32,579 bases of DNA from Oscillospiraceae bacterium (GTDB lineage: Bacteria; Bacillota; Clostridia; Oscillospirales; Oscillospiraceae). The notes under the pieces are model-generated. The model had not been told where the DNA came from. It searched no databases and saw only the letters and a program-made list of their open reading frames with translations. The DNA is taken from contig JAAWCD010000053.1 in the NCBI GenBank assembly GCA_022793095.1, positions 1 to 32,579 on the forward strand, in the 5' to 3' direction. Of this stretch, positions 1-6,578 are shown piece by piece (positions within the stretch are counted from its first letter, which is position 1; each line of letters opens with the position of its first letter). Position numbers and translations under genes: made by a program.

Positions 1-146
1 AACAGCATCTGAACTCGTTTTTTGCCGTCATGCCACGCCAATTTTTCTTGGAATCCACCAAGGATTCCGGCGAAAAATTGCCTTGCCTGACAACAAAACC
101 CTTCGTCCATCTGCTATTCCCCGGTTATGAATACAGCTTCTAAGAT
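1..146. repeat. Family A dispersed intergenic repeat, cut by the window edge
   Basis: This gene-free stretch ends in CAGCTTCTAAG. It contains a short inverted pair (GGAATCC near 50 and GGATTCC near 63) followed by an A-rich GCGAAAAATTGCC segment. The same order of motifs, ending in GGCACAGCTTCTAA or GGCACGGCTTCTAAG, recurs near 4240-4416 and, in the opposite internal orientation, near 10690-10889. No reading frame with a ribosome binding site was found in it. The left boundary lies outside the window. Confidence 0.5.
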
Positions 147-175
147 TTTTCTGCGAAAAATCAAGTGTCGTTCAA

Positions 176-195
176 TCTTTCAAGAAAAAGAAGAA
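176..195 (+). repeat. Right-hand end of a family B element abutting the ybeY RBS
   Basis: The motif CTTTCAAGAAAAAGAAG matches the right end of the longer family B elements at 715-826 and 9370-9476. Here, as in those copies, it ends directly before the ribosome binding site of the next gene (AAAGGAGAG at 195-203). Only this arm is recognisable, so it may be a truncated copy. Confidence 0.4.
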
Positions 196-206
196 AGGAG
201 AGAGAA

Positions 207-710
207 ATGGCAAAACGACACTATATTCCGGTGACCGCCGGCGTACCCGGCGCGGCCAATGAGAAGAACTGCGCCCTTGTCCGCAAGGCCATCCGCACGG
301 TGCTGGCCCTGGAGGGCGTGGGGCTGCCCTGCGAGGTGGACGTGCTTCTGACCAACGACGCGGGGATTCATCAGATTAACCTTGATATGCGGGAGGTGGA
401 CAGGCCCACCGATGTGCTCAGCTTCCCCCAGTTTGAGCTGGTCCCCGGCCAGCCGCCAGCGGAGGCGGACGGCCTGACCGACCCGGCCACCGGACTTCTG
501 CCTTTGGGCGACATGGTGATTTCCATGGAGCGGGTGAAGGCGCAGGCCCTGGAGTATGGGCACTCCAACCGGCGGGAGCTGGCCTATCTGGCCGTTCACT
601 CCACCCTGCACCTGCTGGGCTACGACCACCTGGACGAGGGACCAATGAAGGCCCGGATGCGGGCGCGGGAAGACGCCGCCATGGAAGCGCTGGGGATTGG
701 CCGGGATTGA
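207..710 (+). CDS. ybeY: Endoribonuclease YbeY, 167 aa
   Basis: Metal-dependent endoribonuclease of the UPF0054 family, needed for 16S rRNA 3-prime maturation and late ribosome quality control in the cytoplasm. The family signature HxxxHxxGxxH is intact as HSTLHLLGYDH at residues 131-141, giving three zinc-binding histidines. The upstream GDMVIS strand (101-106) and the DRPTDVLSFP segment (65-74) are also typical. The ATG at 207 is preceded by AAAGGAGAG at good spacing. An in-frame start at 165 would add 14 Arg/Lys-rich residues encoded by a repeat arm and is less likely. It leads the ybeY-dgkA-acyltransferase-era cluster, a classical Firmicutes arrangement. Length is normal for the family. 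Confidence 0.95.
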   Translation: MAKRHYIPVTAGVPGAANEKNCALVRKAIRTVLALEGVGLPCEVDVLLTNDAGIHQINLDMREVDRPTDVLSFPQFELVPGQPPAEADGLTDPATGLLPLGDMVISMERVKAQALEYGHSNRRELAYLAVHSTLHLLGYDHLDEGPMKARMRAREDAAMEALGIGRD

Positions 711-714
711 TTCT

Positions 715-826
715 GTTCTTTTTCTTGAAAGAAAAAGAACCAAAAAGAACTTTAAGCTGTGTTCTACTGCCAGATTCCCGGCAGAACCAGCTTAAAGTTC
801 TTTGCCAAGCTTTCTTTCAAGAAAGC
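715..826 (+). repeat. Family B nested-palindrome element between ybeY and dgkA
   Basis: Three nested hairpins are visible. A 12-bp-stem palindrome of TTC/GAA type lies at 715-740. AGAACTTTAAGCTG near 747 pairs perfectly with CAGCTTAAAGTTCT near 788. A terminal GCTTTCTTTCAAGAAAGC lies at 809-826. The element begins 5 bases after the ybeY stop and ends 4 bases before the dgkA RBS, so the whole intergenic space is repeat. Related copies lie at 9370-9476, 23812-23924 (minus) and, diverged, 32343-32414. Confidence 0.75.
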
Positions 827-839
827 GGAAGGAGAGGCT

Positions 840-1304
840 ATGTGGTTGAAGCGGCTGATGGGGTCCTTTCCCCATGCCACGCGGGGAATTCTCCGCACCG
901 TGCGGACGGAACGAAACCTCCGGGTCCACCTGACCGCTGTGTGCTATGTGAGCTGGGCCGGCTGGCTGGCCGGACTGAGCCCCACCCAATGGGCGGTTCT
1001 GTTCCTGTGCTTCGGTCTTGTGACTGCCCTGGAGCTGGTCAACACGGCGGCGGAGCGGCTGGGCGACCGGATCACCAAAGACTGGGACCCCCTCGCCGGC
1101 GCGGCCAAGGACGCCGCCGCCGGCGCGGTGCTGCTGGCCGCCCTGGCGTCCGCAGGCGTGGCGGTCTGCCTGTTCGGGCCCTGGATTGCCTCCGGCGGAT
1201 TGTGGACCCTGGTACGGACCTCGCCGCTGTTTGACTGCGCGTTTTTACTGTCCCTGGTTCCGGCTGTGGCCTGGATCGCCTGGGAGCCGAGAAAGAAGAG
1301 ATAA
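840..1304 (+). CDS. dgkA: Diacylglycerol/undecaprenol kinase (DgkA family), 154 aa
   Basis: Small integral membrane kinase. In Gram-positives this family phosphorylates undecaprenol to help recycle the lipid carrier used in wall synthesis. The DgkA signature is visible: ALELVNTAAE at residues 63-72 (the E..NTA.E active-site helix) and AKDAAAGAV at 89-97. Three hydrophobic helices lie near 33-46, 50-68 and 94-116, with a fourth C-terminal segment near 128-147. The N-terminal F-HA-G-x-x-R-T-x-R-x-E-R-N pattern is also typical. The ATG at 840 follows GGAAGGAGAG at good spacing. It lies downstream of ybeY and upstream of era, as in Bacillus and Clostridium. It is slightly long at the C-terminus for the family. 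Confidence 0.9.
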   Translation: MWLKRLMGSFPHATRGILRTVRTERNLRVHLTAVCYVSWAGWLAGLSPTQWAVLFLCFGLVTALELVNTAAERLGDRITKDWDPLAGAAKDAAAGAVLLAALASAGVAVCLFGPWIASGGLWTLVRTSPLFDCAFLLSLVPAVAWIAWEPRKKR

Positions 1305-1308
1305 CATC

Positions 1309-2481
1309 ATGCGTGAACAAAAACGGGACGTAAGTCTGGACCTCATCCGGGCGCTGGCTGCCTTCCTTGTGCTGTCCGTCCACTTTTTCCTAAATAACGG
1401 CTATTACTACACCCCCATGGTGGGGAAAAAGATGCTGCTGATGACCGTGGTGCGTACGGGCTTCATGGTGTGCGTGCCCCTGTTCCTCCTGCTGTCCGGC
1501 TGCCTGTGCCGGAATAAGCAGCTGACAAAACGGTATTACCTGGGCCTGGGACGGGTGCTGCTGACCTACGGGCTGGCGGCCCTGTTCTGCCTGGGATTCC
1601 GCTGCCTCTATCTGCAGCAGCCCTTCAGCGCCACCTGGGCGGGAAAGGAGCTGCTGGCCTTTACCGCTGCCCCTTACGCCTGGTATGTGGAGATGTACAT
1701 CGGCCTCTTTCTGCTGATTCCATTCCTGAATCTGATGTACAACGGACTGACCTCCCGGCGGCAGAAGGAGGTTCTGATTGTAACCTTGCTGTGCCTCACC
1801 TCCCTGCCCGCCCTGACCAACCTGCGGCATAAGCTGCTGCCCAGCTGGTGGCAGGAGATTTATCCCATCGCCTACTACTTCCTGGGCGCTTATCTGGGGG
1901 AATACAAGCCCAAAGTGAGCTGGAAATGGGGGGTGCCTCTGTTGGGGCTTGTGGTTTTGGCCGGAGGAGGGTATAATTACATCAGCTGCTATGGCGGGCT
2001 GTTCCGGTGGGAGGACTACAACAACTGGTTCGGACCCGGTATCGTGGCCTCGGCGGCGCTGGTGTTCCTGCTGCTGCGGCAGCTGCCGTGGGACAAGCTG
2101 CCCGGCTGGTGCAGGTGGCTCATTTCCAAGGGGGCCGGGCTGTCCTTGAGCCTCTATCTGGTCTCTTGGTGCTATGACCAGATGTTTTATCCCATCCTGG
2201 CCCAGCATGTGCCCAACATGCCGGACCGGCTGTTTTACTACATAGCCATTGTTCCGGCGGTCTACCTCTGCTCCGCCCTGACCGCACAAGTGCTGGAGTG
2301 GATTCGCAAAGGTATTACCTGGGGCCTGGAACGGGTCTTCCCTCTTTTCTTCAACGGGCGGGCGGCGCCCGCTTTTGCGGAACAAGGGCTTCGGGAAGCT
2401 TATCCGGACGAGGCGGAGAACGAAGCGAGAGAACTTCAAACCAGCTCCGCCGGGAACTGCGATAACGGAAAGGATCAATGA
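1309..2481 (+). CDS. Acyltransferase-3 family membrane protein, 390 aa
   Basis: Polytopic membrane protein of the acyltransferase-3 (OafA/YiaH-like) family, which transfers acyl groups to extracellular polysaccharide, peptidoglycan or other acceptors. The N-terminal signature is intact: the RDVSLDLIRALAAFLVLSVH segment near residues 6-25, with the catalytic-type His at the end of helix 1, then an R-rich loop and about ten hydrophobic helices. The ATG at 1309 is 4 bases after the dgkA stop, and the RBS is a modest AGAAGAG. The acceptor cannot be read from sequence. Oddity: residues from about 349 to the end form a hydrophilic, Glu-rich tail encoded by palindromic repeat-like DNA (2412-2451), so the tail may be acquired rather than functional. 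Confidence 0.8.
   Translation: MREQKRDVSLDLIRALAAFLVLSVHFFLNNGYYYTPMVGKKMLLMTVVRTGFMVCVPLFLLLSGCLCRNKQLTKRYYLGLGRVLLTYGLAALFCLGFRCLYLQQPFSATWAGKELLAFTAAPYAWYVEMYIGLFLLIPFLNLMYNGLTSRRQKEVLIVTLLCLTSLPALTNLRHKLLPSWWQEIYPIAYYFLGAYLGEYKPKVSWKWGVPLLGLVVLAGGGYNYISCYGGLFRWEDYNNWFGPGIVASAALVFLLLRQLPWDKLPGWCRWLISKGAGLSLSLYLVSWCYDQMFYPILAQHVPNMPDRLFYYIAIVPAVYLCSALTAQVLEWIRKGITWGLERVFPLFFNGRAAPAFAEQGLREAYPDEAENEARELQTSSAGNCDNGKDQ
2412..2451 (+). repeat. Hairpin within the 3-prime end of the acyltransferase gene
   Basis: GGCGGAG at 2412-2418 pairs with CTCCGCC at 2445-2451 around a 26-base loop. Just upstream, GCTTCGGGAAGC forms a second small palindrome. Palindromes of this density are otherwise confined to intergenic DNA in this window, which suggests that a small repeat inserted at the gene end and extended the reading frame. 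Confidence 0.45.
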
Positions 2482-2482
2482 A

Positions 2483-3376
2483 ATGACCATCAAACGATCG
2501 GGAATCATCACCATCTGCGGCCGGCCCAATGTGGGGAAATCCACCCTGACCAACGCCCTGGTGGGGGAGAAAATCGCCATTGTCACCAACAAGCCTCAAA
2601 CCACCCGGAACCGTATCTGCGCCATTCTGAACCGGGGCGAGAGTCAATTCGTCTTTGTGGACACGCCGGGACTTCACAAGGCCCGGACCCGCCTGGGGGA
2701 CTACATGGTCAAAGTGGTGCAGGAGAGCGTGGCCGATGTGGACGCCGTTCTCCTCATGGTGGAGCCCATCCCCAATGTGGGAGCGCCGGAGGCTCAGCTT
2801 ATCGGGCGTATCAAAACCCTGGACTGCCCGGCAGTGCTGGTGGTCAACAAGATTGACACCGTGAAAAAGGAGGATCTGCTGGCCGTCATCGGCGCGTATC
2901 AGCAGGCCTGCGATTTTGACGCTGTTGTGCTCATTTCCGCCAAGAATCGGGAGGGCATGGATGAACTGCTGAACCTGCTGGAGGACTGCCTTCCGGAGGG
3001 GCCGCAGCTCTTCCCGGACGGCATGGTCACCGACCAGCCCGAGCGTCAGGTCATGGCGGAAATCCTGCGGGAAAAGCTGCTGCTGTGCCTGGATAAGGAA
3101 ATCCCCCACGGCACGGCGGTAGAGATTACCAAGTTTTCCGAGCGGGACGATGAGATCATCGACGTGGACGCCACCATTTACTGTGAAAAGGCCAGCCACA
3201 AGGGCATCATCATCGGCAAGCAGGGAAGCATGCTCAAAAAGGTGTCTACCCTGGCCCGCGAGGATATGGAGCGGTTTATGGGGACCAAGGTGTTTCTGCA
3301 AACCTGGGTGAAGGTGAAGGAGAACTGGCGGGATAACGTCAATCTGATTCACAACTTCGGCTACCACGAGGAGTAG
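2483..3376 (+). CDS. era: GTPase Era, 297 aa
   Basis: Ras-like GTPase that binds the 3-prime end of 16S rRNA and assists 30S subunit assembly. All G motifs are present: G1 GRPNVGKS (residues 13-20), G2 KPQTTRNRI, G3 DTPGLHKAR, G4 NKID and G5 SAKNREG. The C-terminal KH RNA-binding domain carries the GIIIGKQGSMLKK loop near residues 235-247. The ATG at 2483 follows GGAAAGGA and lies one base after the acyltransferase stop, so translation is probably coupled. A longer in-frame start upstream would lie inside the acyltransferase gene and lacks support. Length matches the family. Together with ybeY it forms a ribosome-maturation pair. Confidence 0.96.
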   Translation: MTIKRSGIITICGRPNVGKSTLTNALVGEKIAIVTNKPQTTRNRICAILNRGESQFVFVDTPGLHKARTRLGDYMVKVVQESVADVDAVLLMVEPIPNVGAPEAQLIGRIKTLDCPAVLVVNKIDTVKKEDLLAVIGAYQQACDFDAVVLISAKNREGMDELLNLLEDCLPEGPQLFPDGMVTDQPERQVMAEILREKLLLCLDKEIPHGTAVEITKFSERDDEIIDVDATIYCEKASHKGIIIGKQGSMLKKVSTLAREDMERFMGTKVFLQTWVKVKENWRDNVNLIHNFGYHEE

Positions 3377-3395
3377 GCGCTTTCGCGGAAGCGCC
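3376..3395 (+). terminator. Hairpin after era
   Basis: GGCGCTT and AAGCGCC pair around a 6-base loop, starting on the last base of the era stop codon. There is no clear T tract, so it could be a weak terminator or an RNA-stabilising hairpin. Confidence 0.4.
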
Positions 3396-3410
3396 GATCA
3401 GGCGGAAAAA

Positions 3411-3509
3411 GGAAGCCAAAATCCTCGGCAATCCTTTGTGGATTGCCGGGGATTTTGGTGAAGCATGGCGGAAACTATGCAAGCAAGATGCGTGCGAATC
3501 AGTTTGAGA
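3411..3509 (+). repeat. Family C repeat, copy 1 (99 bp)
   Basis: This 99-base segment is repeated in inverted orientation at 15480-15578, with 95 of 99 bases identical by eye. Its core (3416-3458) is a long hairpin with a stem of about 19 bp, built from CCAAAATCC and CGGCAATCC and their complements with a T.G wobble between them, around a TTTGT loop. The flanks end in AGGATCTAA-like sequence. No protein can be assigned to it. Confidence 0.8.
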
Positions 3510-3547
3510 CAGGATCTAAATCCACAGAAACAAAGGAGCCAGAAACA

Positions 3548-4174
3548 ATGAGATTTTTCAAGGCAGGCAAGAGCAAAAGCCCCGTCATTCCCGTGGCCGT
3601 CGGGCTGCTCATGGTGATTGTGATTGTGTTTACCATGACCAGCGGAAACGGCAATGACAAGGACTATACCCCAGGCGCCTGGGAAGGCAATGTCTATACC
3701 AGCGCCTTTCTGAAGCTTCAGTTCACCCTGCCGGAGGGCTGGACCGCGGCCACGCCGGAGGAGCTGGACGCCATGATGCGGCAGGCCCTGGAGCAGAGCC
3801 GGGCGGACGACCCGGCTACCGCTAAGGGCTATGAGAACGGCACGGTGAAAAACGCCTACGAGCTGATGGCCCAGGAGGACGGCGGCGGCGGTGTGGCTGC
3901 CGTCATGTCCCAGAAAATGCGGGTCAGCGTGGACAGCTACATGGACCTGGTGCGGCAACAGTACGCGGAGACCGCCGTCATCAACGAGCTCCCGGGCTGG
4001 ACGGTGGGCGGAATTCCCTACCAGGGCCTGAAGCTGGAGACGGAGGGGAAAGTTCAGTACATTTACGCCCATTATGAAGAAGGGTATTTCACCACCATTC
4101 AAATGACCGGCCTGTCTGACGGAGCGCTGGAAGATCTGAAGCGCTGCTTTGTGGACTATCTGCCAGAGGCGTAA
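3548..4174 (+). CDS. Membrane-anchored hypothetical protein, 208 aa
   Basis: I do not recognise a named family. The protein starts with a short basic stretch (MRFFKAGKSK) and a single hydrophobic helix at about residues 12-32, so it should be anchored in the membrane with an extracellular domain of about 170 residues. The domain opens with GAWEGNVYTSAFLKLQFTLP, a pattern seen in many small Clostridial exported proteins in which a beta-rich domain follows an N-terminal anchor. A Gly run (GGGG near 118) occurs mid-domain. The ATG at 3548 has AAAGGAG at good spacing. A start at 3443 would translate the family C repeat and is rejected. It stands alone between two repeat elements. Function unknown. 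Confidence 0.75.
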   Translation: MRFFKAGKSKSPVIPVAVGLLMVIVIVFTMTSGNGNDKDYTPGAWEGNVYTSAFLKLQFTLPEGWTAATPEELDAMMRQALEQSRADDPATAKGYENGTVKNAYELMAQEDGGGGVAAVMSQKMRVSVDSYMDLVRQQYAETAVINELPGWTVGGIPYQGLKLETEGKVQYIYAHYEEGYFTTIQMTGLSDGALEDLKRCFVDYLPEA

Positions 4175-4186
4175 CGCCAAAGAAAA

Positions 4187-4237
4187 GCTTATCCCAAATG
4201 ACATGCGGATGTTTTAGCGTGTCATTTCGGGGTAAGC
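4187..4237 (+). terminator. Long hairpin terminator after the 208-aa protein
   Basis: GCTTATCCC then AAATGACA (4187-4203) pair with TGTCATTT and GGGGTAAGC (4220-4237) with one mismatch and one wobble, giving a stem of about 17 bp. It lies 13 bases after the stop codon. A T tract is not obvious, and family A repeat DNA follows directly. Confidence 0.55.
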
Positions 4238-4239
4238 GC

Positions 4240-4416
4240 TCAGAAGCTGCACTAGGCCTTGTTTGAAAAATGTCAACACGCCCAAGCAGTGGGCCTTTTT
4301 GCGCCTGGGCGGCACAGTTTTTCCTTGAAATCCGTGAGGATTCCTGCGTTTTTTGCCTCGCCAACCGGGATTTTCTCTCGCAATCTGTGCACCCCGGTTA
4401 TTGGCACAGCTTCTAA
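4240..4416. repeat. Family A dispersed intergenic repeat, copy 2
   Basis: Runs from CAGAAGCTGC at 4240 to GGCACAGCTTCTAA at 4403-4416, so the two ends carry an imperfect inverted AGAAGCTG/CAGCTTCT. The interior holds GAAATCCGTGAGGATTCCTG and A/T-rich tracts matching the order of motifs in 1-146 and, reversed, 10690-10889. There is no coding signal. It separates the hypothetical gene from the MATE gene. Confidence 0.55.
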
Positions 4417-4439
4417 ATTCGTTTATCGGAGGTTATTTC

Positions 4440-5822
4440 GTGTTTTCCTATTTGAGACGGGGGAAAGCCTTTTACCGCAACGTGGTCACACTGGCCACCC
4501 CCATCGTGCTGCAAAATATCGTGACCACCGCCCTGGGCCTGTGCGACACTTTCATGGTCGGCCTGCTGGGCGAGGCCCCAATGGCTGCGGTCACACTGGC
4601 AAACCTGCCTGTGTTTGTCATCCAGCTTCTGGTGTTCGGCATCCAGAGCGGCTCGTCCGTCCTTATCAGTCAGTACTGGGGCAAGGGCGACACCGGCGCC
4701 ATCAACCGGGTGCTGGGCATCGGGTTCTTCGTGGCCGGAGGCATCAGTACCCTCTTTGCCCTCGTCATGTTTTTCTTCCCGGCGCAGCTCATGGGCATGC
4801 TCACCAACAACAGCGAGCTGGTGGAGCTGTCCCTGAACTACTGCCGCCTGGTGGGCTTCTCCTACATGTTCAACAGCATCACCGGCGTCTACGTGGGCGC
4901 GCACCGCAGCATGGAAAATCCCAAGCTGGGCCTGTGCGTCTTCACCGCCTCCATGCTGCTGAACACCTTCCTCAACTGGGTGTTCATCTTCGGCAGCCTG
5001 GGCGCGCCCAGGCTGGAGGTCACCGGCGCGGCCCTGGCTACCCTCATTTCCCGAATTGTGGAGTTCGTGATTATGGCCGGATACGCGGCCGTCAACAAGC
5101 GCTTCCGCATCCGGCCCAGGCTCCTGCTCCGGCCCGGCAGAGTGCTGGTACAGGACTTCATCCGCTACTCCACCCCTGTGGTCATGAACGAGACCCTTTG
5201 GGGGCTGGGCAGCTCCATCTACCCAACCATTATGGGGCATATGGACCGGAGCACCGAAATTCTGGCCGCTTACACCATCTCCGGCAATGTGGAGAAAATT
5301 TTCACCGTGGTGGTGTTCGGCCTGGCCAGCACCGCCGCCATTATCATCGGCCGGGAGATCGGCGCGGGAAGGCGGGATACCATCTATGAGGTGGGCTGCG
5401 CCCTGAACACGCTGGCTGTGCTGGTGGGCGCGGTCATGGGCGGTCTGATGGTCCTGGCCGCCCGCAGCCCTCTGGGCGCCGCCTTCTACAGTCTGTTCCA
5501 CCTGTCCCCCTGGGGTGCGGAGACCGCCACCATGATGCTCACCTTCCTGGGGCTGATTATGCCCCTGCGCTCCTTTGACACCACCAATGTGGTGGGCGTC
5601 CTGCGGGGCGGCGGAGATGTGCGGGCCGCTACCATCATCGACCTCTGCCCTTTGTGGTTTGTCGCCATTCCTTTGGCGTTCCTCTTCGGCATCGTGCTGA
5701 AATGGGGCATCTTCTGGGTCTATGTGGGGCTCACCATGGAGTCTGTCTGCAAGTCCTTCATCGGCGTGTGGCGGCTTCGCAGCCGGAAATGGATCAACGA
5801 TCTGACCCGGATGGATTTGTAA
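4440..5822 (+). CDS. MATE family efflux transporter, 460 aa
   Basis: Twelve-helix multidrug and toxin extrusion exporter of the DinF/NorM-like MATE superfamily, acting as a cation-coupled antiporter in the cytoplasmic membrane. Typical features are the N-terminal ATPIVLQNIVTTALGLCDTF helix (about residues 19-38), the VGLLGEAPMAAVTLA loop and the second-half repeat starting near FIRYSTPVVMNETLWG. The start is taken as GTG 4440 because TCGGAGG lies 8-9 bases upstream. A further upstream in-frame ATG at 4353 would read through repeat DNA. Substrate cannot be predicted. It is monocistronic, flanked by a repeat and a strong terminator. Confidence 0.88.
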   Translation: MFSYLRRGKAFYRNVVTLATPIVLQNIVTTALGLCDTFMVGLLGEAPMAAVTLANLPVFVIQLLVFGIQSGSSVLISQYWGKGDTGAINRVLGIGFFVAGGISTLFALVMFFFPAQLMGMLTNNSELVELSLNYCRLVGFSYMFNSITGVYVGAHRSMENPKLGLCVFTASMLLNTFLNWVFIFGSLGAPRLEVTGAALATLISRIVEFVIMAGYAAVNKRFRIRPRLLLRPGRVLVQDFIRYSTPVVMNETLWGLGSSIYPTIMGHMDRSTEILAAYTISGNVEKIFTVVVFGLASTAAIIIGREIGAGRRDTIYEVGCALNTLAVLVGAVMGGLMVLAARSPLGAAFYSLFHLSPWGAETATMMLTFLGLIMPLRSFDTTNVVGVLRGGGDVRAATIIDLCPLWFVAIPLAFLFGIVLKWGIFWVYVGLTMESVCKSFIGVWRLRSRKWINDLTRMDL

Positions 5823-5840
5823 GCGCTTTCAAACAGATTA

Positions 5841-5880
5841 CGCCCCAGCAGAGTCGCAGGACTCTGCTGGGGCGCTTTTT
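5841..5880. terminator. Bidirectional rho-independent terminator
   Basis: CGCCCCAGCAGAGTC (5841-5855) pairs perfectly with GACTCTGCTGGGGCG (5860-5874) around GCAG and is followed by CTTTTT. It ends the MATE transcript and sits at the 3-prime end of the convergent lipoprotein gene, whose stop codon starts at 5880-5882. Confidence 0.9.
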
Positions 5881-6437
5881 CAAATCTGATCCAGCAGCCC
5901 GGTGAAGCCGCTGAGCGTCTGGGGATAGTATTCCTCCAGCGGCAGCTTCACGGTATGGTGCGCCTGCTGGAAGTAGTACCCTTCCCGCTCAATGAATTTG
6001 CCCTGCCCGCCTGAGATGCAGTAGAGCTCGTCATACCAGGCCGAGTCACATTCGTTGAGGAACAGAATCAAATGCTGGCCCTCCTCCAGCTTGGGGACCG
6101 GGCTGGGACCTTCTAAAACGACGAGCGCCCCGCCCTCTTCCGCCTCTCCCCGAAGCACAGTGTTGACCGTAACCGTGGAATATTTCTCGGGATGGCCTTC
6201 CAGCGTCAGCGTCTCAGCTGTGTCCACGCTGCACTCCACAATGAGTTCAGAGGCGTCATACAGCTCTGAAACAGAGGCGAAGATATCAGCATAGCAGAAC
6301 AGCCGGTCTTCCTCATAAGTCTCCTCCTCGTTCAGCGCGAGGAGCGCTGCCTCTGTAAGCTCACGTTCTCCTCCAGAGCAGGCTGCCGCTCCAAGAAGGC
6401 AGACGGCCAAAAGCAGCAAAGCCAGGCGCTTTTTCAT
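5880..6437 (-). CDS. Putative lipoprotein, 185 aa
   Basis: Exported protein of unknown function. It starts MKKRLALLLLAVCLLGAAAC, a signal peptide with a lipobox-like GAAAC, so Cys20 is the likely lipidated residue. The mature part is acidic. It carries TVTVNTVLRGE and LVVLEG-type beta strands followed by GQHLILFLNE, an order reminiscent of small extracytoplasmic beta-barrel domains in which a GE-x-x-x-G turn precedes G-x-x-Y/L-L-L-F-L; this resemblance is by eye only. Start ATG 6437 has GAGGGGGG upstream and a near-consensus promoter at 6468-6496. It is divergent from the catalase gene. Confidence 0.78.
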   Translation of the reverse strand: MKKRLALLLLAVCLLGAAACSGGERELTEAALLALNEEETYEEDRLFCYADIFASVSELYDASELIVECSVDTAETLTLEGHPEKYSTVTVNTVLRGEAEEGGALVVLEGPSPVPKLEEGQHLILFLNECDSAWYDELYCISGGQGKFIEREGYYFQQAHHTVKLPLEEYYPQTLSGFTGLLDQI

Positions 6438-6467
6438 GGAAATCCCCCCTCTTTTGGATTCATCTTC

Positions 6468-6496
6468 ATTATATCGGAATTTGGCAGAAAAAGCAA
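6468..6496 (-). promoter_or_regulatory. Sigma-A-type promoter of the lipoprotein gene
   Basis: On the minus strand TTGCTT (6496-6491) and TATAAT (6473-6468) are separated by exactly 17 bases. The -10 is a perfect match. It lies about 30 bases upstream of the ATG at 6437. Confidence 0.75.
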
Positions 6497-6578
6497 GGAA
6501 GAATTCTCCTTCTACTTCCCTCCTTCTTCGCATACCCTGTTCAGAGAAGAACTATGAATCTCCAAGGAGGAAACAGAT

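Noticed and set aside
4259..5389. Long alternative frame over the MATE gene
   Set aside because: Begins in family A repeat DNA and gives a Gly/Arg/His-rich shadow protein; the overlapping frame is a clear 12-helix transporter.
5818..5831. Perfect match to the CcpA cre consensus (TGTAAGCGCTTTCA)
   Set aside because: It lies across the MATE stop codon between convergent genes, with no promoter nearby, so it is probably chance.
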